Assembly: GCA_020631035.1 (NCBI GenBank)
Contig: JAHDIA010000448.1
Coordinates: 1 to 5,438 of the forward strand
Source: Chitinophagales bacterium
Lineage (GTDB): Bacteria > Bacteroidota > Bacteroidia > Chitinophagales > UBA2359
Direction: 5' to 3'
Length of the DNA: 5,438 nucleotides
Below are positions 1 to 4,426 of the stretch, in pieces. Position 1 is the stretch's first letter. Every line of letters begins with the position of its first letter. The notes under the pieces are model-generated. The model made no database searches and was not told where the DNA came from. It saw only the letters and a program-made list of their open reading frames with translations. A program made the position numbers and the translations under genes.

Positions 1-89
1 AAAAAGAAGCCATCATAAAATATTAAGATAAATTTGTCACACTACTTATATGAATGAACAACAGGCATTCCCCGATTGATTTTCTTTGT

Positions 90-139
90 GTTTCAAAAAT
101 AGAAAACCCAAGCATCTTCCGAAGAAAATAACTTGGGTT
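90..139 (-). terminator. Intrinsic terminator of the two-gene unit, with UUCG tetraloop
   Basis: On the minus strand, AACCCAAG at 139-132 pairs with CTTGGGTT at 112-105. The inner part also pairs around a C(UUCG)G tetraloop (TTCG at 120-117), giving about 15 pairs including two G-U pairs, with a single bulged T. The stem is followed at once by a T-rich run (TTCTATTTTTG, about 104-94). The plus strand has no T-run after the stem, so the signal is one-directional. It lies about 60 bp after the stop codon of the IPTL protein. Confidence 0.87.
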
Positions 140-150
140 ATAAAGAAGAG

Positions 151-186
151 AGTAATGTATGTTCTAAATATATATACCACATTACT
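151..186 (-). repeat. Inverted repeat between the last stop codon and the terminator
   Basis: AGTAATGT at 151-158 and ACATTACT at 179-186 are perfect 8-bp arms around a 20-nt AT-rich loop. It starts 12 bp after the stop codon of the large gene and has no T-run after it. It may be a 3'-UTR stabilising hairpin upstream of the true terminator, or chance in AT-rich DNA. Confidence 0.5.
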
Positions 187-198
187 TCCCCATCCTTT

Positions 199-2574
199 TT
201 AACTTGTACCCCTCAATTTTTCTGCAAGATACAATAAATGCAATAAATACGCAAATATAGGAGCAGTTAATATGAAACCAATGATGTCTGGGAGGAAAAT
301 AGCCCCATAAATGGCAAAGCATATCGCAAAACCTATGAGTGCCAATAAAGCCGTAAATTTTAAGGATTTCTCAAAAATAGCTGCATTAAATGGCAAATTG
401 AATTGATTGCCCATAGGCAAAGGTATATTGGTATTGCCATTTATTGCCAATTTACCAGCCGTCATTTGAACAGCTCCATAAGACATTAGCAACAAAGATA
501 ACAAAATGAGCCCCCACTCAGAAAGTGTAGGAATATCTGTAACAGGACAAGGTTCGCAATTTCCGCCAGCAACTGTTCCTGTAACAATACTGGTAGCAGC
601 ACTCATAAAATTGGCTTGATATGGCTGTCCTGGTCCCAAATACACCACAAAGGAGTAAGAACCATCTCCGTTGTCTGTAGTACTTACAGGAGCTGTCACT
701 GTATTTCCTAAAGCATCGTAAAAAGGTCCAATGGTATCATTGCCAAATACCCAATCATTGATGCCTGTTTGTGGTGGATTGGTTTCGTAAGTAATTTCTT
801 CATGAAACAAATCGTAGAGTCCATCTCCATCCAAATCTATATTCAATGGATTGTCACAACTACAAGGGTCTGTAATAGGACAAGGACCACAACTAATGCC
901 GCTAATCAATTCTGTTTGGAAGCCACCAAAAAATCCTTGACTCTCAAAATAAACCTCATAAGGGAATTGACTCTCTGTCCAGAATTGGAAGGTATAGGTT
1001 CCATCGCCATTGTCTATATAAAAAACAGGGTCGCCTGGAAAGATGGGTTGAGCATTTTGGTCGTAAATCTGGAATCCAGCTCCTACTCCAACGGTCCAAT
1101 CATTGATACCAGGTATTGGAGGTTCTATACCAACTGTTACTTCTTGAAATATAAATTCCGCTAGGTTGTCCCCATCAGCATCTAAGTTAAATGGACTGCT
1201 GCATTGACAAGGATTTCCCAAAATATCTATGTCTAAACATTCTTGGCAGTCGCCTCCAGTAAAAGGAAATACTGTTCCAAAACCAGCATTGGCACTGGTA
1301 AATTCAACTTGGTAAGGCGAATTAGGGAGTAAATAGAAACCATAGGTATATGAGCCATCTCCATTGTCTACAATGCCTATAGGACTTGCAACAACATTGC
1401 CACCAGCATCGAGGAATGGTCCACCAAAAGTATTGACACCAAAGGCCCAGTCAGTGATCCCAGGTGTCGGAGGGTTGGTAAAGAAAATCACTTCTTCATA
1501 AAAAATATCAATACCACCATTTCCATCTAAATCTACATTATTGGGATTTTGGCAATCACAAAGCACGCTTTGACTAATGTTTATATCACAAGGTCCACAG
1601 CCCCCGCCTGCAATTTGATTCGTGAACAATCCCATTGACAGACTTTCAAAGGAAGCAGTGTATGAAGCTCCTGGTGTTGTATAAAAAGAAGTTGTATAGA
1701 TGCCTCCATTGTCAATAATAGTTGGGATTGTAGGAGCCCCAGAAGCATCTAATACTGTACCTGATATATTGGGATTCCAATCGAAAATTCCTGGTGTTAT
1801 GGGGTTGGTATTAATGAATACTTCTTCGTAAAATAAATCGTATACACCATCTCCATCTAAATCTATATTGTTGGGGTTGTCACAAGAACAGAGAATGTTG
1901 GCGGCATCGGCTATTAAACCTGGAGCAGCAAACTGTAAGGTAAATCCATTACCCAATGAACCTGGACAAAATGCAAACGGATCATCTGGTGGTGGGCAAG
2001 GGGGGCAAAAAGTAGGGTCGAAAATATAAGAACCTGTTATATTGTCTCCAGAGGCATTCATAACCAAACTAAAGAAATCCACATTGGGAAAAGTATTTGA
2101 ACAGCCACCTATATATTGGTATTCAAAACAAGCTTCCCAAAAGTTTCCTGGTATATCTGAATCAGGGTCACCAAAATTATCCGCAGAGAAAAAGTTAAAA
2201 TCGTCATCAAAAAAGTATCCACCACTGCCAATAATGCCTTGTGGGTCTTCAAAAATCCAATTTCCAATAAATCCTGAAGAGGTATTGAAGGCAAGACCTG
2301 TAAGTTGCCAATTGGGGTCAGGATTGGGATAAAGCCCATGTAACCAAACAGGATTAGCCGCAGTATAGTCCTCTATTGTATAACACCACTGAATGGCCAA
2401 AGGCTGGGTACAATCAAAGGTGAAACCATCATCGGCTAGGGTGATGCCAACAATCTCTGGACCGAAACTATAAAAACCATTAAGCGCACAACTGTTGTTT
2501 TGTGCTTGGGTACTTAGTGCGTAAAATAGTGCCAATAGGCAAATTAAGAGTCTGTTTGTTGTAAGTTTTTTCAT
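199..2574 (-). CDS. Exported four-repeat protein with IPTL-type C-terminal sorting signal and extended membrane tail
   Basis: Function unknown; probably a cell-surface or envelope protein. Seen: a signal peptide at residues 1-24 (MKK start, hydrophobic core, cleavage at TQA/Q); an acidic, aromatic-rich N-terminal region (about 26-228) with a CPPC at 190-193 that I do not recognise; four tandem repeats of 101-110 residues at 229-329, 339-446, 456-565 and 571-676; the IPTLSEWG motif at 681-688; then three hydrophobic segments (about 689-704, 738-760, 764-783). Each repeat has four cysteines (CxC at the start, CxxC at the end), a DLDGDGxxD-like loop that resembles calcium-binding loops, PGIxDW, and DNGDGxY. 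IPTL motifs are known as sorting signals in Gram-negative bacteria and normally sit at the extreme C-terminus; here about 100 residues follow. The ATG at 2574 is chosen because it gives a complete signal peptide and lies 4 bp after the upstream stop. There is no Shine-Dalgarno sequence, as is usual in Bacteroidota. Calcium binding and disulfides are inference. Confidence 0.9.
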   Translation of the reverse strand: MKKLTTNRLLICLLALFYALSTQAQNNSCALNGFYSFGPEIVGITLADDGFTFDCTQPLAIQWCYTIEDYTAANPVWLHGLYPNPDPNWQLTGLAFNTSSGFIGNWIFEDPQGIIGSGGYFFDDDFNFFSADNFGDPDSDIPGNFWEACFEYQYIGGCSNTFPNVDFFSLVMNASGDNITGSYIFDPTFCPPCPPPDDPFAFCPGSLGNGFTLQFAAPGLIADAANILCSCDNPNNIDLDGDGVYDLFYEEVFINTNPITPGIFDWNPNISGTVLDASGAPTIPTIIDNGGIYTTSFYTTPGASYTASFESLSMGLFTNQIAGGGCGPCDINISQSVLCDCQNPNNVDLDGNGGIDIFYEEVIFFTNPPTPGITDWAFGVNTFGGPFLDAGGNVVASPIGIVDNGDGSYTYGFYLLPNSPYQVEFTSANAGFGTVFPFTGGDCQECLDIDILGNPCQCSSPFNLDADGDNLAEFIFQEVTVGIEPPIPGINDWTVGVGAGFQIYDQNAQPIFPGDPVFYIDNGDGTYTFQFWTESQFPYEVYFESQGFFGGFQTELISGISCGPCPITDPCSCDNPLNIDLDGDGLYDLFHEEITYETNPPQTGINDWVFGNDTIGPFYDALGNTVTAPVSTTDNGDGSYSFVVYLGPGQPYQANFMSAATSIVTGTVAGGNCEPCPVTDIPTLSEWGLILLSLLLMSYGAVQMTAGKLAINGNTNIPLPMGNQFNLPFNAAIFEKSLKFTALLALIGFAICFAIYGAIFLPDIIGFILTAPIFAYLLHLLYLAEKLRGTS
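202..534 (-). other. IPTL sorting signal followed by an extended two-segment membrane tail
   Basis: Residues 681-791 of the large exported protein. IPTLSEWG is followed by a hydrophobic stretch (LILLSLLLMSYG..) as in ordinary IPTL signals. Instead of ending in a short basic tail, the chain goes on through a polar stretch (about 705-737, with NTNIPLPMGNQF) into two more hydrophobic segments at about 738-760 and 764-783, and ends EKLRGTS. Known: IPTL-type signals are tripartite (motif, membrane helix, basic cluster). Inferred: the tail is a specialised membrane anchor, or this is a variant in which sorting does not remove the tail. The motif itself is certain; its use as a sorting signal is likely. 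Confidence 0.75.
547..864 (-). repeat. Protein repeat unit 4 of the IPTL protein (residues 571-676)
   Basis: Fourth and last unit. It starts CSCDNPLNIDLDGDGLYD, almost the same as unit 1, then has TGINDW (Pro lost from PGIxDW) and DNGDGSYSF, and ends CEPC. It is followed after only four residues (PVTD) by the IPTL signal, so the repeat array runs right up to the membrane-sorting region. Confidence 0.85.
880..1209 (-). repeat. Protein repeat unit 3 of the IPTL protein (residues 456-565)
   Basis: Third unit. It starts CQCSSPFNLDADGDNLAE, then has PGINDW and DNGDGTYTFQFW, and ends CGPC. The acidic loop is altered (DADGDN, with Glu at the last position), and the opening CxCDNP is CQCSSP. The two-cysteine pairs at both ends are kept, which suggests the fold is kept. 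Confidence 0.85.
1237..1560 (-). repeat. Protein repeat unit 2 of the IPTL protein (residues 339-446)
   Basis: Second unit. It starts CDCQNPNNVDLDGNGGID, then has FYEEV, PGITDW and DNGDGSYTYGFY, and ends CQEC. The spacing from unit 1 is 110 residues. The acidic loop has Asn in place of the third Asp (DLDGNG), a substitution that EF-hand-like loops tolerate. A nine-residue linker separates its CxxC from the next unit. Confidence 0.85.
1588..1890 (-). repeat. Protein repeat unit 1 of the IPTL protein (residues 229-329)
   Basis: First of four homologous units. It starts CSCDNPNNIDLDGDGVYD, has PGIFDW in the middle and ends CGPC. It is the most divergent in the second half: the DNGDGSY motif of the other units is reduced to DNGGIY. 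The acidic loop D-x-D-G-D-G-x-x-D is intact, so this unit could bind calcium if that inference holds. Confidence 0.85.
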
Positions 2575-2578
2575 TGAT

Positions 2579-2926
2579 TTATTTGTTTAGGTTTTCAAGA
2601 GCTTTTTGGGCTTTATTTTTTGTTGCTTCGTTTCTTTTGGGATCAGCGAGCATTTGTTCATACAATGCTTTGAGTTCTGCTTTACTCCACTGCTTTCCTT
2701 GCATTTTTATTTGTTGAGCTTGATGCTTTTGAAAAGCTTCTTTGTTTATTTTGGGTGTGGGTACTTGTACAGCCTTGGGCATTGTTTTGGGAGCCACTTT
2801 CATAGTATTTATTTTTTGTTGAAAGGCATCATTTGCTTGTTGTGCTTGACTATTGGTAAAGAATAGCAGTAGACAGCAACTTATGCCTAGACTCCAACTT
2901 AATTTGCTAATGTTTTTTTTGTACAT
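2579..2926 (-). CDS. Small exported basic protein of unknown function, first gene of a two-gene unit
   Basis: I do not recognise a family. The 115-residue product has a signal peptide (MYKKNISK, hydrophobic core at about 12-24, likely cleavage after A28 in NSQA/QQ). The mature part is about 87 residues, Lys- and Gln-rich and highly basic. Its first half is Pro-containing and probably extended (KVAPKTMPKAVQVPTPK); its second half is probably helical (about 61-115, with SKAELKALYEQMLADPKR). There are no cysteines in the mature part; C17 and C18 lie within the hydrophobic core and do not form a lipobox. The stop codon is 4 bp before the ATG of the large IPTL protein, so the two are almost certainly co-transcribed. 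Its basic charge against the acidic, Asp-rich repeats of that protein makes an ionic partnership possible, but that is inference. The ATG is the only start that gives a complete signal peptide. Confidence 0.82.
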   Translation of the reverse strand: MYKKNISKLSWSLGISCCLLLFFTNSQAQQANDAFQQKINTMKVAPKTMPKAVQVPTPKINKEAFQKHQAQQIKMQGKQWSKAELKALYEQMLADPKRNEATKNKAQKALENLNK

Positions 2927-2991
2927 AATAGATTAAATTTGGGTTAATTAAAAATTACTTATATTTATTATTTGTGATATAGCTCCGCCAT

Positions 2992-3017
2992 TATCTTAAA
3001 TTGAATAATTTAAAATG
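2992..3017. repeat. Small AT-rich hairpin in the leader region
   Basis: TTAAATT (2996-3002), loop GAAT, AATTTAA (3007-3013): seven perfect pairs, extended outward past one mismatch by two or three more. It lies directly beside the larger hairpin at 3022-3058 and about 70-90 bp upstream of the start of the small exported protein. It is pure A/T in the stem, so chance is possible. Confidence 0.45.
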
Positions 3018-3021
3018 TACG

Positions 3022-3058
3022 ATTGTTGTGATTTAATTTTGAATTAAAACACAGCAAT
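3022..3058. repeat. Long imperfect hairpin (17-bp arms, 3-nt loop) upstream of the two-gene unit
   Basis: The left arm at 3022-3038 and right arm at 3042-3058 match at 15 of 17 positions around the loop TTG. On the plus strand one further position (3026/3054) is a U-G pair, giving 16 of 17 pairs; the only mismatch is A/A at 3031/3049. The outer half contains G-C pairs (ATTG.TGTG against CACA.CAAT), so this is not just A/T noise. It sits about 96-132 bp before the start of the small exported protein. It could be a leader RNA structure, an operator, or a weak terminator; no strong T-run follows on either strand. Confidence 0.7.
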
Positions 3059-3144
3059 ACCACTTTTATTGATGTATGCAGATACAACAATAAAGTATAA
3101 AGGCATCTAATTTGCCTTGTTATTTAAAGAATAGTCTGTTAAGC

Positions 3145-3174
3145 TTTTTAGTTATTGGTAATGGTTTTTAGTTA
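3145..3174. repeat. Short direct repeat TTTTTAGTTA, two copies 20 bp apart
   Basis: TTTTTAGTTA occurs at 3145-3154 and 3165-3174, exactly 20 bp (about two helical turns) apart. Such spacing fits a regulator binding on one face of the helix, but the A/T-rich context makes chance a real possibility. Confidence 0.35.
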
Positions 3175-3199
3175 ATGATTGACCACCTGTTTGAATTAT

Positions 3200-3224
3200 T
3201 ATACTATAATTAAATTATAGCATA
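3200..3224. repeat. Imperfect 25-bp AT-rich palindrome
   Basis: CTATAATT (3204-3211), centre A, AATTATAG (3213-3220) is a perfect odd palindrome. Beyond one mismatch it continues for three more pairs (TAT/ATA). The one-base centre means it is more likely a protein-binding site in DNA than an RNA hairpin. It lies 274-298 bp upstream of the small exported protein's start codon. Confidence 0.45.
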
Positions 3225-3300
3225 CAATGACTTTACTTATTAAGGTGTAAATATAGTGTGTTTGAATTGTTTTTTCTAAAAAAAGAAATAAGAATTTATC

Positions 3301-3505
3301 GATCTATGATTGCTTGGGGAAGGAGAAAACGAAATAAAGTACGCCCGATGGTAGTGGTAGTTGCTGCCGAGATAGCCAATGAGACAAGGAGTAGCGAAGG
3401 CTGACGTTAGGAAGACTAGTGACGACTATGACGAATGAGCTAGGGAGGTAGTAAGTACAAATGGACAGCGGGGGCTTGACTTGCAAACGAAGCTTGAAGC
3501 GTTCC
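3301..3505. other. GC-richer, G-skewed intergenic block, possible repeat element or non-coding RNA
   Basis: GC content jumps from about 23% to about 49% near 3300. Over 3301-3480 the plus strand has about 62 G against 26 C (hand count). The minus-strand reading frame at 3304-3486 (60 aa) is Ser/Leu/Pro-rich, has no domain or signal I recognise, and looks like a by-product of this base composition. Plus-strand frames are broken after fewer than about 50 codons. It holds small internal repeats (GACTAGTGAC/GACTATGAC at 3414-3432; GCTTGA at 3474 and 3492). I could not match it to tmRNA, RNase P, 6S or tRNA. It could be a member of a dispersed intergenic repeat family, a small RNA, or the remnant of an inserted element. 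It starts 37 bp past the GTPase stop codon. Confidence 0.5.
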
Positions 3506-3507
3506 GT

Positions 3508-3534
3508 TCTAAAAAATCAAGAAGATATTTTAGA
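3508..3534 (-). other. AT-rich hairpin just after the GTPase stop codon, possible weak terminator
   Basis: On the minus strand TCTAAAA, T, ATC, loop TTCTT, GAT, T, TTTTTAGA-type arms fold into a 27-nt hairpin with ten pairs and one T/T mismatch. It begins 7 bp after the stop codon. No T-run follows (ACGGAACG), so it is not a classical intrinsic terminator; it may be a 3'-end hairpin or chance. Confidence 0.4.
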
Positions 3535-3541
3535 CAGGTTC

Positions 3542-4426
3542 TTATTCCAAGGCTTTTCGCATTTTTAAAATATACTTAGAGCGATCCAAAGGGCTGATGC
3601 CTTTGTAGGGACGAGTTTGAGCCAATGCATCTTCACAGACTTGGTATGAATGAAAGCGAGTGAGCAGTTTTGCCTTGCCACCTGAGAGAGAACTGAGGCG
3701 AACTGGGAAATCTAGGGAAGTTGCTAGGGGAACAGTGCCTGTCAAAGTCATTTTATTGTCTACGATTGTTGGGCTGTCAAACTGTCCCCTCATTTGAATG
3801 ATTTCGCTGGTGAGCTTGCCCAATAATTCATCATTGGCAGTGATTTTGAACCAGAGAATGGGCTCTAAAAATTGGGTGCCGATGTCGTTGAGGGCGTTCA
3901 TAATGCCCATTGGTGTTGCCAAAACAAAATTGCCTGGACGGGAGTGCATTTGATGATCTTCGCCTTCGACTAGAGTGATTTTGAGATCGGTGACTTCCCA
4001 ACCTTTGATGCCTTGTTGGAGGGCTTTGGGAATGCTGCGTTCCACTTCGTTTTGGTATTTTTGATGAATGTCGCTGGTGCGGACCAGACTTTTGTAGCTT
4101 ACTCCACTGCCTCTAGGAGCTGGCTCAATCAAAAACTTAACAATTGCCCAGCAAGGTTTGGGCATTGTGTAATGGCCAATGCCATAGCCGCTTGTAATGG
4201 GCGTTTCTTTGTAAATAACTGTTGGGTCTTCAAATTGTACAGAAATGCCAAAACGCTGTAAAATGATTTGCTCCAAGACTTCGACTTGAATGGCACCCAT
4301 TACCTTTAACTGCAATTCTTTGTCTTCTCTATACCACTCAAATTCTAGGGCTGGATCTTCTTTTTCGAGTATTTGTAGTGCCTCAGCCAAGGCGGGATAA
4401 TCTTTGTCTTCGGCGGACTTGTACAG
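3542..4426 (-). CDS. C-terminal half of the broken GTPase: domains III to V
   Basis: The frame is open from just after a TGA at 4429-4427 to the TAA at 3544-3542. Family-like sequence begins at about 4420 (SAEDKDYPALAEAL), upstream of the first possible start, a TTG at 4390 that is only a Leu codon in the intact gene. Domain III: EALQILEKEDPAL and MGAIQVEVLEQ. Domain IV: YKETPI through GWEVTDLKITL, with the tip loop EGEDHQMHSRPGNF (HQMHS at 3941-3955). Domain V: MTLTGTVPL and the C-terminal helix ending RKALE. No ribosome-binding site is evident before the TTG, so separate translation is unlikely. Coding quality is good throughout with no second disruption, which suggests the break is recent or artefactual. 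Confidence 0.82.
   Translation of the reverse strand: MYKSAEDKDYPALAEALQILEKEDPALEFEWYREDKELQLKVMGAIQVEVLEQIILQRFGISVQFEDPTVIYKETPITSGYGIGHYTMPKPCWAIVKFLIEPAPRGSGVSYKSLVRTSDIHQKYQNEVERSIPKALQQGIKGWEVTDLKITLVEGEDHQMHSRPGNFVLATPMGIMNALNDIGTQFLEPILWFKITANDELLGKLTSEIIQMRGQFDSPTIVDNKMTLTGTVPLATSLDFPVRLSSLSGGKAKLLTRFHSYQVCEDALAQTRPYKGISPLDRSKYILKMRKALE

Larger units (their letters stand above)
2927..3300. other. Very AT-rich intergenic region upstream of the two-gene unit
   Basis: About 23% GC by hand count over 2941-3300, against roughly 40% or more in the genes. I see no gene on either strand. It should hold the promoter and leader of the small exported protein and the large IPTL protein. No clear Bacteroidota promoter (TAnnTTTG with an upstream TTTG) stands out; TACATTTT on the minus strand at 3019-3012 matches 7 of 8 positions but lacks a partner box. 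The region holds the palindromes and direct repeat listed separately. Confidence 0.7.

Noticed and set aside
769..1164. 131-residue plus-strand reading frame inside the large exported protein gene
   Set aside because: It is antisense to the repeat array, which has clear coding signals (conserved repeat motifs) on the minus strand; its sequence has no family features.
547..1890. CGPC motifs in repeats 1 and 3, like the thioredoxin active site
   Set aside because: The surrounding sequence has no thioredoxin fold features, and other repeats have CQEC or CEPC at the same place. They are better seen as structural disulfide cysteines.
2042..2339. Reading frames on both strands overlapping the N-terminal region of the large exported protein gene (2042-2332 plus, 2109-2339 minus)
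   Set aside because: Both are shadows of the main frame; neither has family features, and the main frame is continuous with the signal peptide and repeats.
2870..2926. Lipoprotein signal in the small exported protein (Cys-Cys at residues 17-18)
   Set aside because: The residues before the Cys (LGIS) do not form a lipobox, and the cysteines are in the middle of the hydrophobic core, with a good ordinary cleavage site later at SQA/Q.
3012..3019. TACATTTT on the minus strand as a Bacteroidota -7 promoter box
   Set aside because: It matches 7 of 8 consensus positions, but no TTTG-like box is found at the right distance upstream, and A/T-rich DNA produces such matches by chance.
3304..3486. 60-residue reading frame on the minus strand in the intergenic block
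   Set aside because: No recognisable domain or signal peptide, Ser/Leu/Pro-rich composition that follows from the G-skewed opposite strand, and no ribosome-binding context. Treated as part of the non-coding block.
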